DNA of 64,000 nucleotides from Faecalicatena fissicatena (GCA_001028025.1 LDAQ01000056.1:9010-73009); one strand, 5' to 3'; positions 8,697-17,970 are shown, counted from the first letter of the stretch. The notes: a model not told the origin generated them from the letters alone. Made by a program: numbers and translations.

Positions 8697-8996
8697 GGGG
8701 GTGTTTTGGCAGGAGGGGCGCTGTGCGGAATTGGAACAGGCATCTCCTGGATACGGTATTAGGGCATAAGCGCCGCTAATCAAAATCGGAGCCGGCATGT
8801 TGAACACCGCAGACACTCACGAGAATTCTGATGAATTCTCGCTGCGGGTCTGCTTTCCTTCAGGCCTTGTGGGCCTGAAGGAAGTTCACATGCCGGCTCC
8901 GATTTTGATGAAGCGGCGCTAATGCCCTAAAAGACGCATCCTGAAGATGCCTGTTCCAATTCCGCACAGCAGGCGCCCCCTCAGCCACACCCCCAC
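8697..8996. repeat. Structured inverted-repeat element, copy 1 (about 300 bp)
   Basis: Two arms of about 115 bp face each other: 24 bp perfect at 8721-8744/8946-8969, then an asymmetric internal loop (GGATACGGTAT against GGATGCGTCTT), a stem at 8761-8777/8912-8928, and 22 bp perfect at 8779-8800/8888-8909 with core ATCAAAAT. The centre is not a simple loop but two hairpins: A at 8809-8853 (GCAGAC...CGAGAATTC-TGAT-GAATTCTCG...GTCTGC) and B at 8854-8884 (CCTTCAGGCC-TTGT-GGGCCTGAAGG). No ORF is embedded. It sits between the 3' ends of convergent genes. A second copy of the same plan in opposite orientation is at 30102-30426. Confidence 0.9.
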
Positions 8997-9010
8997 TGCC
9001 TCCCAACTTC

Positions 9011-9952
9011 CTACTTTTTGCTGTGGGTATCTGCTAGTACGGATATTACAATAATTACTCCTTTAAACACCTGCTGCCAATATGTATTCATTCCCACCAG
9101 TGTCATTCCATTGGTTAGCACAGTGAGCAGCAGTACCCCGACGATTGTCCCCATGACTTTACCGCGCCCGCCGGACATGCTTGTCCCTCCGACTACGGCA
9201 GCCGTGATACAGTCCATCTCGAAGTTCAGGCCGGCTGAGGGCTGCCCCGAGCCGAGACGGGTGGTGATGATCAAGCCGGCTATCGCTGTCAGGACTCCCA
9301 TAATCATGTATACCAGGATCTTTACCTTTTCTACTGCAATGCCTGACCAGCGGCTGGCCTCCATGTTTCCGCCAACAGAATAGATGTAGCGGCCGAAACG
9401 GGTCTTTGAGGTCAGAATGACGCCGAATATGATGATAATTACCATGATAATAACGGGTACAGGAATTCCGACGATGTATCCGGTTCCTATCATGGTGAAG
9501 CTTTCATTGCTCCATACTACGGAATTACCTCCCGTAACGATATAGGCCAGCCCCCTCAGCACGGTCATGCTGGCGAGGGATGCGATGAAGCCGGGCAGTT
9601 TGCCTATTGCACAGAGAACACCGTTTACAGTACCGATCACTGCGCCTACTGCAATCGCCGCAATCACAGAAAAGAATACATTATCCGTATTCTTGCAGAC
9701 AACAGCGCCTACCAGGCCTGCGGCACATACCAGGGAACCTGCCGAGAGGTCGATCTCACCAATGATGATGACCATGGTCATTCCGACTGCCGCGATCGCT
9801 GTGTAGGAAGCCTGCCTCAGAATATTGGATATATTGTTGGCCGACAAAAACTGTGAATTCATAATCGTCCAGATGATACATAATATGATTACAACGCCAA
9901 CCAAAAGCAGTTCCCTGAAAGATCTCAGATTTATCTTTTTTGTTTTATTCAT
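9011..9952 (-). CDS. Sugar ABC transporter permease, RbsC family
   Basis: 313 aa, eight to ten TM segments, BPD_transp_2 family (CUT2). Family signatures: SAGSLVCAAGLVGAVV, GFIASLASMTVLRGLAYIVTGG and the cytoplasmic GGTSMSGGRGKVMGTIVGVLLLTVLTNGM region. I place the start at 9952 (MNKTKKINL), because GGAGG lies 8 bases upstream inside the end of the ATPase gene and the two genes overlap by 8 bp; the frame extends 6 codons further but without SD. Last gene of the LacI-AnmK-ABC locus. Confidence 0.93.
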   Translation of the reverse strand: MNKTKKINLRSFRELLLVGVVIILCIIWTIMNSQFLSANNISNILRQASYTAIAAVGMTMVIIIGEIDLSAGSLVCAAGLVGAVVCKNTDNVFFSVIAAIAVGAVIGTVNGVLCAIGKLPGFIASLASMTVLRGLAYIVTGGNSVVWSNESFTMIGTGYIVGIPVPVIIMVIIIIFGVILTSKTRFGRYIYSVGGNMEASRWSGIAVEKVKILVYMIMGVLTAIAGLIITTRLGSGQPSAGLNFEMDCITAAVVGGTSMSGGRGKVMGTIVGVLLLTVLTNGMTLVGMNTYWQQVFKGVIIVISVLADTHSKK

Positions 9953-11468
9953 TTTCCATACCTCCGCCAAATGCAGCCTGCATTATGCTATTCTTTGAAA
10001 CTTCTTCCGCAGCGATTTCACCGGAAATGCCGCCCTCATGCATTACTATGATACTGTCGCTTACCTGCATGACCTCTGCAATCTCTGATGAAATCATGAT
10101 GATGCTTTTTCCTGATTCGGTCAGTTTACGCATCAATGCATATATCTCGCTCTTTGCGCCGATGTCAATTCCTCTTGTTGGCTCATCCATAATCAGGATG
10201 TCCGGCGTCATGGCCAGCCATTTTGCAATGACGACTTTCTGCTGGTTGCCTCCACTCAGTTCTTTAACCGCCTGCTCTTCATTTCTCAGGGATATCCCCA
10301 GATCGCTGATGTAGTTTCCGGTAATCTTTTTCAGCACACGCCGGTTCAGCCAGAAGCTTTTCAGCTGTCCAAGCTTCGAGATGAGCATGTTATCCCGGAT
10401 ACTCATTCCGAGTATCAGCCCCAGGCCCTTTCTGTCCTCGGGGACAAGTCCGATTCCTGCGCCTATTGCGTCTTTCGGTGAAGAGACACTCACCTGATTC
10501 CCCTTTATATATATTTCACCTTCCCCGATCGGGTCGATGCCAAACAGCTTCCTCATCAGTTCTGTTCTTCCCGCACCAACAAGGCCGAAGAATCCCAGAA
10601 TCTCTTTTTCATAGAGCTTAAAGCTGACCGGACCGCTTGTTGGGTACACCTGCACGTTCTTCACTTCCATGATCACATGCTCCTGATTCACAAATTCGCT
10701 TCCGCACTCTTTGCGCCCGTCAATCTCATGCCCGATCATCATTTTGATCAGATCGGGTTCTGTCACCTGCTCTGTTTCTACCGTATCTATATATGTACCA
10801 TTCCGAAAGACCGTTATACGATCAGATAATTCGAATACCTCTTCCATTCTGTGGGAAATGTATACAATGCACACGCCCTGTTTTTTCAGATCTTCTATGA
10901 TCTGGAAAAGCACCTGGGATTCCTTTTCCGACAGGCTGGCTGTCGGCTCGTCAAACACTACGACTCTGGCCTGAAATGACAGCGCCTTTGCGATCTCTAC
11001 GCACTGCATCTGACCGCAGCTCAGCTGGGAGACCGGTGTCCCCGGATCTACATCCAGATTGACCTTCAAAAGCTCTGCCTTGGCCTTTTTGTTTAAAGTA
11101 TCTCTGTCCAGCAGCCTGCTCCTGCCAACCGGCTCTCTGCCGATGAAAATGTTCTCTGCTATATTCATATTTTCCAGAAGATTCAGTTCCTGAAACACCA
11201 TGCTCAAGCCGGCTTTTTGCGCCATAAGGGGAGATTTCATCTCGACTTCTTCCATCTGTCCGGTTTCTTCGTTCAAAAGGTGCATGCTGCCTTCGTCTTT
11301 TGAGTACACTCCTGTCATGATCTTCATCAACGTAGATTTCCCTGCCCCGTTTTCGCCCATGAGTGCGTGGACCTCGCCTTTGTGCAGTTCAATCCTGACA
11401 TTATCCAGCGCCTTGATTCCCGCAAATGCCTTCGATATTCCTTCCATTCTAACTATTACATCGGACAT
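9945..11468 (-). CDS. Sugar ABC transporter ATP-binding protein, RbsA/MglA family
   Basis: 507 aa with two fused nucleotide-binding domains. N-domain: Walker A GENGAGKST, signature LSCGQMQCVEIAKAL, Walker B VVVFDEPTA. C-domain: a degenerate Walker A at GLVGAGRTEL, signature LSGGNQQKVVIAKWL and Walker B ILIMDEPTRG. A non-canonical second Walker A is normal for RbsA proteins. It powers uptake with the permease that overlaps its 3' end. Start at 11468 is preceded by an SD AGAGGTGA. Confidence 0.95.
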   Translation of the reverse strand: MSDVIVRMEGISKAFAGIKALDNVRIELHKGEVHALMGENGAGKSTLMKIMTGVYSKDEGSMHLLNEETGQMEEVEMKSPLMAQKAGLSMVFQELNLLENMNIAENIFIGREPVGRSRLLDRDTLNKKAKAELLKVNLDVDPGTPVSQLSCGQMQCVEIAKALSFQARVVVFDEPTASLSEKESQVLFQIIEDLKKQGVCIVYISHRMEEVFELSDRITVFRNGTYIDTVETEQVTEPDLIKMMIGHEIDGRKECGSEFVNQEHVIMEVKNVQVYPTSGPVSFKLYEKEILGFFGLVGAGRTELMRKLFGIDPIGEGEIYIKGNQVSVSSPKDAIGAGIGLVPEDRKGLGLILGMSIRDNMLISKLGQLKSFWLNRRVLKKITGNYISDLGISLRNEEQAVKELSGGNQQKVVIAKWLAMTPDILIMDEPTRGIDIGAKSEIYALMRKLTESGKSIIMISSEIAEVMQVSDSIIVMHEGGISGEIAAEEVSKNSIMQAAFGGGMENE

Positions 11469-11543
11469 ATCTTCACCTCTTCATTTATGATAGGAACCAT
11501 CCACATAAGCAGATGGTTCCAATTAAATCCGTAAAAGTTCAAT

Positions 11544-12551
11544 CTAATCTACTTCAACGCCGTATCCTTTTTCTCTGTCAATAAATTCCTGGATGTTATC
11601 CTTGTCCATGTACTCAACAGGAACTTCGATAAATTCCTCAACGTCTTTGCCTTCACACCAGGTCAGTGCCTGCTCTACCGCTTTGTAGCCCATCTGATAG
11701 GGATCCTGTGATACGCCTACTGCCACTTTTCCGTCGCGGATTGCAGCCATGTTCTCTGATGTCGCGTCCACGGTCGTGATCAGCAGGTCTTTCAGATTCG
11801 CTGAAGTCGCCGCGCTTAAAATTGCCATTCCTGAATTTTCATTGATTCCTACAAAAGCGTCGATATCCGGGTTTGCCTGCAGAATATTCTCTGCAGAAGC
11901 CAGAGCCGTATCTCTTGCGTGTGCGGTCTGCTGCTCTGCCACGATTTCTATCCCGCTCTCCTTGATTACTTCCATGAACCCCTCTGTCCTGTCTTTCAGT
12001 GAGCTGACCGTAATTCCATCGATAATGGCGATTTTCCCTTTGCCGTCCAGTTTTTCGATTACATATTCCGCAAGCATTTTTCCGATCTCTTTATTATCGG
12101 AAGCAACAAATGCAAGGGAACCTTCACAGTCTACATCCATTGTAAATACTCCTACGCCGCCGTTCATGGCATCGCTTACCGCATTGACTACGCCTTCTGA
12201 ATCATAGGGATTCAGCAGGATTGCATCGCATCCCATAGTCACCAGGTTTTCAAGCTGAGAATTCTGTGTCTCCAGAGAGCTGTCCGCGGATAGGATATTG
12301 CATTTTTTCACATTATAGTCTTCACATGCCTTCTCAATCCCCTTCTGCATGGCCACGAAGAATGGATGTACATTCTGTCCGAAGGAAACTCCAAGCGTGA
12401 TTTCTTCCGCTGACTTTCCTTCCTCTGTTTTTGTCTGCCCGGAATCTGATGCCGACTCAGAAGTATCTTTTCCTGGTCCTTCACTTGTGCATGCAGCCAG
12501 TGAGACTGCCATCATTGCTGCGCAAAGCAGTGCTGCTATTCTTTTTTTCAT
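11544..12551 (-). CDS. Sugar-binding lipoprotein, RbsB family
   Basis: 335 aa periplasmic-binding-protein-like lipoprotein: signal peptide with lipobox SLAAC at about residues 17-21, Ser/Glu/Thr-rich linker to about 45, then Peripla_BP_4 domain (ITLGVSFGQNVHPFFVAMQKGIEKA, LLNPYDSEGVVNAV, TMDVDCEGS). Ribose-type proteins normally read DR at the position where TMDVDC is seen here, so the ligand pocket is unlike ribose. Two hairpins (12578-12639) lie directly upstream in the transcript. Neighbouring AnmK kinase suggests an anhydro-amino sugar or a related sugar as ligand (inference). Confidence 0.92.
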   Translation of the reverse strand: MKKRIAALLCAAMMAVSLAACTSEGPGKDTSESASDSGQTKTEEGKSAEEITLGVSFGQNVHPFFVAMQKGIEKACEDYNVKKCNILSADSSLETQNSQLENLVTMGCDAILLNPYDSEGVVNAVSDAMNGGVGVFTMDVDCEGSLAFVASDNKEIGKMLAEYVIEKLDGKGKIAIIDGITVSSLKDRTEGFMEVIKESGIEIVAEQQTAHARDTALASAENILQANPDIDAFVGINENSGMAILSAATSANLKDLLITTVDATSENMAAIRDGKVAVGVSQDPYQMGYKAVEQALTWCEGKDVEEFIEVPVEYMDKDNIQEFIDREKGYGVEVD

Positions 12552-12577
12552 AATCTATTCTCTCCATTTCCGAATCT

Positions 12578-12639
12578 GCGGGCTGGTCGCATAGCCCGCT
12601 AAGTGTTACTATGCGCGGTTTACGGCCGTGAGTAGTAAC
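12578..12639 (-). promoter_or_regulatory. Tandem hairpins in the leader of the sugar-binding protein gene
   Basis: Within the 142-bp gap between the kinase and binding-protein genes: GCGGGCT...AGCCCGC (12578-12599, 7-bp stem) and GTTACTA...TAGTAAC (12605-12639, 7-bp stem with an inner ACGGCCGT palindrome). Neither is followed by a U run in the transcript direction, so they are not terminators. Such 5' structures often protect the segment encoding the abundant binding protein after mRNA processing; that role is inferred. Confidence 0.4.
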
Positions 12640-12693
12640 CACTAAATTACTGGCAATTTGTAAGGTTTCATGGTATATTTAGAACGTATTCAA

Positions 12694-13926
12694 TTAAAGT
12701 TGCGAGCCTCCTGCTATGTGGCGGGGAGCCAGAGCTATTTTGCCAAGGATTGAGTACTGTGATGCATGACCTGCTGCTGGAATATTTCCCGGTGTACAGT
12801 GGATGGTTGAATAAGCGATGGTCGCAAACTTAATCGCTTCTTTATATTCCGGCGGTATGCCGATTTCAGCAGAGGTCGTCACTTTGATATTTCCCGGAAT
12901 TCTTTCCTGGATTTCTTTCATGATCTGAGGGTTTCTTACTCCGCCGCCGCTGGCATACAGCTTGTCTGTCTTCTCGATGATTTCCGCAGGGATGTTGTCA
13001 ATCATGCTCTTTGCCACCGCTGCTCCTGTAAATGCACACGCTGTTGCAAGAATATCTTCCACCGGAAGGTGTCCGAATCCGGCGATCACGCTGTCTATGT
13101 ATTCCTCATTGTAATCTCCTACCCAGCCTGACCTTGGTACCGGTCTGTCCCAGAACGGATGGTGCATAAAGAAATCAAGCATCTCTTCGTTGATATTCCC
13201 CTTTGAAGCAAGTTCACCGTCTTTATCGTATTCTTTGCCTGTCAGCTTCTTGCACAGGTAGTTGGATACCGCATTTCCCGGGCCGGTGTCAAATCCGAAC
13301 ATGTCCCTTCTGTCCTTACTTGCCACATGGAGGTTGGCAATTCCGCCGATATTCAGTGTCATAACCGGCTTCTCCTCATTGCGGAATAAGATGTAATCCA
13401 GATATGGCATCAGCGGTGCCGCTGCGCCTCCCCATACATGATCTGCGGGACGGAAGTGCGTCACGGTATCGATATTGGTCAGGTTCGCGATTACTGAGCT
13501 CTCTCCCATCTGCAGGCCCGCCGGATATGGTCCGTTCAGCCATCTGTGGAGCCAGTCTCCTTTGTCCTCTTCTGACATGGAAGCGATCTTTGCATGATCT
13601 GGCTGCTCCTGGTAAATGGTCTGTGTATCCAGCCCCAGCACTTTGATATCCAGCGGATTGATATTGTTTTCTTTCATAAACTGCACTGCTTTTTCGGCAA
13701 ATACTGCGCCGCAGATGTAATTCAGCCTGTTGATTCCCACCATATCCACGCGGTTTTCAAAGGCATCTCTCACAATTGGCGTTACTTCTCCCGGCCAATC
13801 GTAGGAACCTCCGCAGATATAGCGCGGCGCCTTGGGAAAGCCGTCGCTGTCCATCTCAATCTCTGCCAGGATCACGTCGATTCCGTCAAAGGATGAGCCA
13901 CTGTTCATACCCATTATTAAATCCAT
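12694..13926 (-). CDS. anmK: Anhydro-N-acetylmuramic acid kinase (AnmK family)
   Basis: Kinase that hydrolyses 1,6-anhydroMurNAc and phosphorylates it to MurNAc-6-P in cell-wall recycling; 410 aa, somewhat longer than the usual ~370. Family landmarks: N-terminal phosphate loop GMNSGSSFDGIDV (most members read GxMSGTSxDGxD, so this is a variant), LGLDTQTIYQ, NLTNID, TLNIGGIANL, FGFDTGPGNAVSNY and YASGGGVRNP. GAGG-type SD sits before the ATG at 13926. It follows a LacI regulator by 52 bp and precedes an Rbs-type importer. No MurQ etherase is in the window. The altered P-loop and length leave room for a related substrate. Confidence 0.85.
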   Translation of the reverse strand: MDLIMGMNSGSSFDGIDVILAEIEMDSDGFPKAPRYICGGSYDWPGEVTPIVRDAFENRVDMVGINRLNYICGAVFAEKAVQFMKENNINPLDIKVLGLDTQTIYQEQPDHAKIASMSEEDKGDWLHRWLNGPYPAGLQMGESSVIANLTNIDTVTHFRPADHVWGGAAAPLMPYLDYILFRNEEKPVMTLNIGGIANLHVASKDRRDMFGFDTGPGNAVSNYLCKKLTGKEYDKDGELASKGNINEEMLDFFMHHPFWDRPVPRSGWVGDYNEEYIDSVIAGFGHLPVEDILATACAFTGAAVAKSMIDNIPAEIIEKTDKLYASGGGVRNPQIMKEIQERIPGNIKVTTSAEIGIPPEYKEAIKFATIAYSTIHCTPGNIPAAGHASQYSILGKIALAPRHIAGGSQL

Positions 13927-13978
13927 TTTGTTTCCTCCTTGAAATAATATTTATAGAACACCATTCGGTGCTGCTATC

Positions 13979-15001
13979 TTACTGACCGGCTTCTCTGCAG
14001 GATTTCCGAAATACAATGGATGCCTCCAGCACCTCTCGTTTCTCCCCCTGCTCCTGGGGGACTTTTTCTTTCTGCTTCATCAGTTCCTGCACCGCAGCCT
14101 TACCAATCTCCTCGATCGGCTGAACCACTGTCGTTATATCCAGCAGCTCGTTTAATTCTTCATCATCCCACACGAGAAGCGAAAGGTCCTCAGGGATGTC
14201 CATCTGTCTCTTTTTCAGTTCCATGAGTACGCCGATACACAGGCTGTTATTCAGGACATAAACGGCGGTAGGACATTCCCCGTCCAGCAGCTGGGCCGTC
14301 TTTTTCCGGATCTGTTCCTTATCATTGTGCGCCGCAAACATCACCAGATTGTCCCGGTATTCTACGCCATACTCCTCCAGCGCCTTTTTATAGCCTTTGA
14401 TTCTTTCATTTACAGTGGAATAATCGTCGGTCGCAAGCACACCGATCTTTCTGTGCCCAAGTTCCAGGAGATACTTTGCCGCCTGGTAGGAGGCCTCCGC
14501 ATTATTGCTCTGTATTACCCGGGAATTCAGTCCCCTGATTCTTCTGTCCACAAATACAATCGGGACACTGCCCTGATACAGCTCTCTGTACTGCTCACTG
14601 ATCTCGTCTTCCTTTTTCACCGTTGACATAAGAATCACGCCGTCCACCTGCCTGCCGTACATATTCTGGAGATGCCCGACTTCCTGCGCCACATTTTCAT
14701 GTGTATTGCAAACGATGACATTGTAGCCCTGTTTCTGTGCTTCTTTTTCGACCGCATATATAAGTTTGTTGCAGTAATTATTCTTGATACTGCCCAGTAT
14801 CACGGCAATGGTTTTTGTGCTCTGGCCCCTCAGTCCCTGCGCCACCAGGTTCGGCCTGTAATTCAAGGCTTCCACAGCCTGCATTACCTTTTCCCGGCTC
14901 TTCTCTGATACGTTGCCGTATCCGCCGACCACGCGCCCTGCTGTTGCCCTTGACACTCCCGCCAGTTTCGCCACATCTGTAATCGTAATGTTCTGTTCCA
15001 T
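13979..15001 (-). CDS. LacI-family transcriptional regulator
   Basis: 340 aa. N-terminal HTH: ITITDVAKLAGVSRATAGRVVGGYGNVSEKSREKV, followed by the hinge helix region YRPNLVAQGLRG and a periplasmic-binding-protein-like effector domain (from about residue 60; VIQSNNAEASYQAAKYLLELGH, GVLATDDYSTVNERIKGYKKAL). SD GGAGGTGGAAGG precedes the ATG. It is expressed from a near-consensus promoter carrying two palindromes of one type (15028-15043 and 15061-15078), so it most likely represses its own operon with anmK and the ABC genes. The inducer is presumably the imported sugar or its phosphate. Confidence 0.93.
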   Translation of the reverse strand: MEQNITITDVAKLAGVSRATAGRVVGGYGNVSEKSREKVMQAVEALNYRPNLVAQGLRGQSTKTIAVILGSIKNNYCNKLIYAVEKEAQKQGYNVIVCNTHENVAQEVGHLQNMYGRQVDGVILMSTVKKEDEISEQYRELYQGSVPIVFVDRRIRGLNSRVIQSNNAEASYQAAKYLLELGHRKIGVLATDDYSTVNERIKGYKKALEEYGVEYRDNLVMFAAHNDKEQIRKKTAQLLDGECPTAVYVLNNSLCIGVLMELKKRQMDIPEDLSLLVWDDEELNELLDITTVVQPIEEIGKAAVQELMKQKEKVPQEQGEKREVLEASIVFRKSCREAGQ

Positions 15002-15027
15002 CCTTCCACCTCCGCCCTCTCATCTTT

Positions 15028-15117
15028 TTGAGAACGATCTCAATTATCTTATTTTAAAAACTTGAGAACGTTCTCAAGTTGTAACTGTATTATACTCATC
15101 CCATTTTCTATTGTCAA
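15028..15117 (-). promoter_or_regulatory. Consensus promoter with twin LacI operators
   Basis: Minus strand: TTGACA (15112-15117), 17-bp spacer, TATAAT (15089-15094). Downstream come two palindromes, CTTGAGAACGTTCTCAAG (15061-15078, extending to a perfect 22 bp at 15059-15080) and TTGAGAACGATCTCAA (15028-15043). Their centres are 34 bp apart. The TGAGAACG/CGTTCTCA halves with central CG fit LacI-type operators. Both lie after the transcription start, so binding should block the strong promoter or elongation. Confidence 0.85.
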
Positions 15118-15279
15118 TTGTTTTTAGGCAATATGACCGATTTTATAAGTTTTCACTAATTTTACTTGTATGTTTTTATCAACATTTCACAAAGTTTTAT
15201 TTTTTATTACTGCAGATATTCTTTCTCACTGAGTTCTCTTTTTTCACATCACATTCTTTCTCAGAATGCTCAAATATAA

Positions 15280-15309
15280 TTGTACCTCCCCTGGCAAAAG
15301 TGCTATAGT
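15280..15309 (+). promoter_or_regulatory. Probable promoter of the FtsX-type ABC genes
   Basis: TTGTAC (15280-15285), 18-bp spacer, TATAGT (15304-15309), giving a leader of about 40 bases. The rest of the 352-bp gap between the lacI start and this gene is AT-rich and holds no other feature beyond the lacI promoter. Confidence 0.5.
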
Positions 15310-15353
15310 ATTCCTATGAGATCATATGATCATTATACTTGGGGGTACAAAAC

Positions 15354-17942
15354 ATGAAAAAATACGCGGAAAGATTTTCTATGGTAACGGGATTTCTCAT
15401 AGCCGGTCTCATCTTTCTTTCAAAGTGGCTTTATTATGACGGAATCTCTTACACGATACTCGGGTACTTTTACGCACTGAAAAAGGCCGGGGGTATTATG
15501 ACCTTTGCCGCGGCGGCCAACAATATTACCATAGAGGAGGCGGCGACATCTGCACTGACAGCCAACGCCTATCCCACCTATGCTTTTCTGTTCCTGCCGC
15601 TTGTCGCAGGCGTCCTTTCGCTGCTGCGCTCCTGTCTCCTCCTTTTCCATAAGAAGACCTGGAAGCTGGGGGTAATTATCTGCTGGCTCGGATTTATTTA
15701 TCTGGCTTCCAGCCTGGTGTTTTTCTTCTATATGCCGACCGCAGGATATTGGCTGGCCGCCTTCCTCGTACTTCTGGATGCCCTGGGCGGCCGCTATATT
15801 GTGGAACGATCGGAAATACACAAAAGAGCGCGGGAACTGAAGCAGAAGGAAGCGGCAGAAAAAGCAGACAAAAAGAGGCGCATGCATTTCCCCGGAAGGT
15901 ATTCCAGAGAATTCTATGACGTCATCTGGGCCAACTTCCGCAGTAATTTTAAGAGTTACACACTCTTTATCATCTCCGGAACCATGTCAGCTGCCCTTTT
16001 GTTCATTCTATTCGGTATGCAGACATTTCTGGGTTCACTGCACAAAAAAGTAGACTTTTTAATGGGCGACAGGTTCCTGGCGATTATGAAGGAATTTATT
16101 CCCATTGTTATTTTTGTCTCTGTCATGCTTTTTGTACTCATTATATCCAATTATATTAAGACCCGGATGGAGAATTACGGAACCTTTATCAGCCTGGGCA
16201 TACGCAAGAAGACGCTGTGGCTGATTATCGCTTTAGAATATGCCGCCTGTATTCTGGTTTCCGCCGCCACAGGACTGATTGTTGGACTGATCGGGCTGCC
16301 TGCACTGAAGGCACTCTTTATACACACGGCGGATCTATCTGCTGTTGTAACCGTAGATTACGGTAGGGTGGCTCTGGTTACCTTCATTGTGTACCTTCTG
16401 CTCGTCGGGTTATCCACACTGATTAACTATCACCTGTTCGAGCATGTGGATATCTCTGCGTCCATTGTGAAATCTGTGGAAAAAGAACCTTTTCCCAGGC
16501 ACCTGCTTATTCCCGGTATCCTGCTGGGCGCAGCCCTGATCATACGGTCTGTTGGCCGTTTCCAGACCGGCAGGTGGGGCGAACAGACTTCGCTCATCCT
16601 CTGGATGCTGCTGGGATGCCTGCTGCTGGTATACTGCGGCGGTTCCAGACTGATGCAGTGGTACTTGAAAAAACCGGCCCGCTATCTGAAGAAACTGCTT
16701 GAGATTCTTCCTCTGAGATACCGGTTCCGCACAAACGCAAAGTATTTTGTGCTTTTACTGGCTGTCCACATATTTGCTTTTGCTGTATTTATCCCAAGGT
16801 TAAGTGCCAGTATCATCACAGAACCGGAGAAGGAACTGCTCCCCTATGATTTTGTCTGTCTGGCCCACGAAGACGATGAATCTTTTTTCAGGGAACTTGA
16901 TTCAAAGTATTCGGTACAGCTGAACGATTACGATATGGTGCGTCTGAATACCATCCTGGGAGAGCCCTATTCCTGGAGACAGTTTTTCACCCCCAGTATG
17001 ACCGGCATGGTATCCCCGCCGGGACAGCATATTGGTATCTCCGAATCCGTATATATCCGGATGAAAAAGGCACTGGGCGTAAAGGATGTAAAGCCGCTTG
17101 GACTTGCGAATCAGGAGATCCACATTGTTTATCAGCAGGATACTTCCCAGCAGGCCCATCCGCTGGACTGGTATCAAAACAGTGAGATGCCGCGCCTGAA
17201 AGCCGGAGCATTTACATCCTACAGCTATGGCAGCATGGATGACCTGTTCCCCGCTTATGAGATAAAAAGCCAGGAAAAGTATATTCTCACAGGAATGTTC
17301 CTGGGCGGTGACCAGGAAGATATTGTCGTCTTTTCCGATGAATACTTTGACACACTCCGCCGGGAAGTTGGGCAGGAGCTGGCCGAGGCGGACACGCCTA
17401 CACATCTTGTTACGATACAGACGGACAGCAGTCATTATCAGCAGGTGGAGGATCGTCTAAAGGAGTTTTCGTCAAAACACGAGACGGATTCTTACCTGGA
17501 TCCGAAAATCCTGCCCGTCTATGACAAGAATACGCTCCTTCCCGATATCACCGCGGAATTTTTTCTGAAGGAAGCGGCTTTTACCGTTGTGATACTGATT
17601 CTGCTGGCTGCAGGCCTGTTTATCTTCTATCTGAAGTACAGCCTGGATACCGAAGAACTGCGGGACAGGAATCAATTTCTGGAATGCACCGGGATGCGGG
17701 AAAAGGACAGAATCCGCCTGATCCGCACGGAAATGTCCTTGCACGCTTCAGGCTCCCTGATCGCGGGACTTCTTCTCTCTGCGTTCTTCTTTGTGCTGAC
17801 ACCCGTAATCCGGCATTTTTCAGGAGCACAGATTTTGTCCTACAGCCTTGTTTTCCTGCTGCAGACCGCGCTCTATCTCCTTCTTCACGCGCTGGTTATG
17901 TATTTCCTGGAACGGCACTTTATCAGAGAGATCTTAAACTAA
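15354..17942 (+). CDS. FtsX-like (BceB-type) ABC transporter permease
   Basis: 862 aa integral membrane protein. An unusual N-terminal block of four TM segments (within residues 1-145) and a Lys/Glu-rich linker (about 150-180) precede the FtsX domain (TMs at about 197-220, 248-270, 285-310, 330-355), then two more TMs, an extracellular region of about 230 residues (about 490-730), and three C-terminal TMs. This resembles BceB/MacB-type proteins that sense or remove cell-envelope-active peptides, or that move lipoproteins. I start at ATG 15354 (MKKYAERF), preceded by GGGGGT; an upstream in-frame TTG at 15339 is less likely. No two-component system lies beside it. Confidence 0.85.
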   Translation: MKKYAERFSMVTGFLIAGLIFLSKWLYYDGISYTILGYFYALKKAGGIMTFAAAANNITIEEAATSALTANAYPTYAFLFLPLVAGVLSLLRSCLLLFHKKTWKLGVIICWLGFIYLASSLVFFFYMPTAGYWLAAFLVLLDALGGRYIVERSEIHKRARELKQKEAAEKADKKRRMHFPGRYSREFYDVIWANFRSNFKSYTLFIISGTMSAALLFILFGMQTFLGSLHKKVDFLMGDRFLAIMKEFIPIVIFVSVMLFVLIISNYIKTRMENYGTFISLGIRKKTLWLIIALEYAACILVSAATGLIVGLIGLPALKALFIHTADLSAVVTVDYGRVALVTFIVYLLLVGLSTLINYHLFEHVDISASIVKSVEKEPFPRHLLIPGILLGAALIIRSVGRFQTGRWGEQTSLILWMLLGCLLLVYCGGSRLMQWYLKKPARYLKKLLEILPLRYRFRTNAKYFVLLLAVHIFAFAVFIPRLSASIITEPEKELLPYDFVCLAHEDDESFFRELDSKYSVQLNDYDMVRLNTILGEPYSWRQFFTPSMTGMVSPPGQHIGISESVYIRMKKALGVKDVKPLGLANQEIHIVYQQDTSQQAHPLDWYQNSEMPRLKAGAFTSYSYGSMDDLFPAYEIKSQEKYILTGMFLGGDQEDIVVFSDEYFDTLRREVGQELAEADTPTHLVTIQTDSSHYQQVEDRLKEFSSKHETDSYLDPKILPVYDKNTLLPDITAEFFLKEAAFTVVILILLAAGLFIFYLKYSLDTEELRDRNQFLECTGMREKDRIRLIRTEMSLHASGSLIAGLLLSAFFFVLTPVIRHFSGAQILSYSLVFLLQTALYLLLHALVMYFLERHFIREILN

Positions 17943-17970
17943 CCGGATACCAGGTACTATGGGAGGTAAT

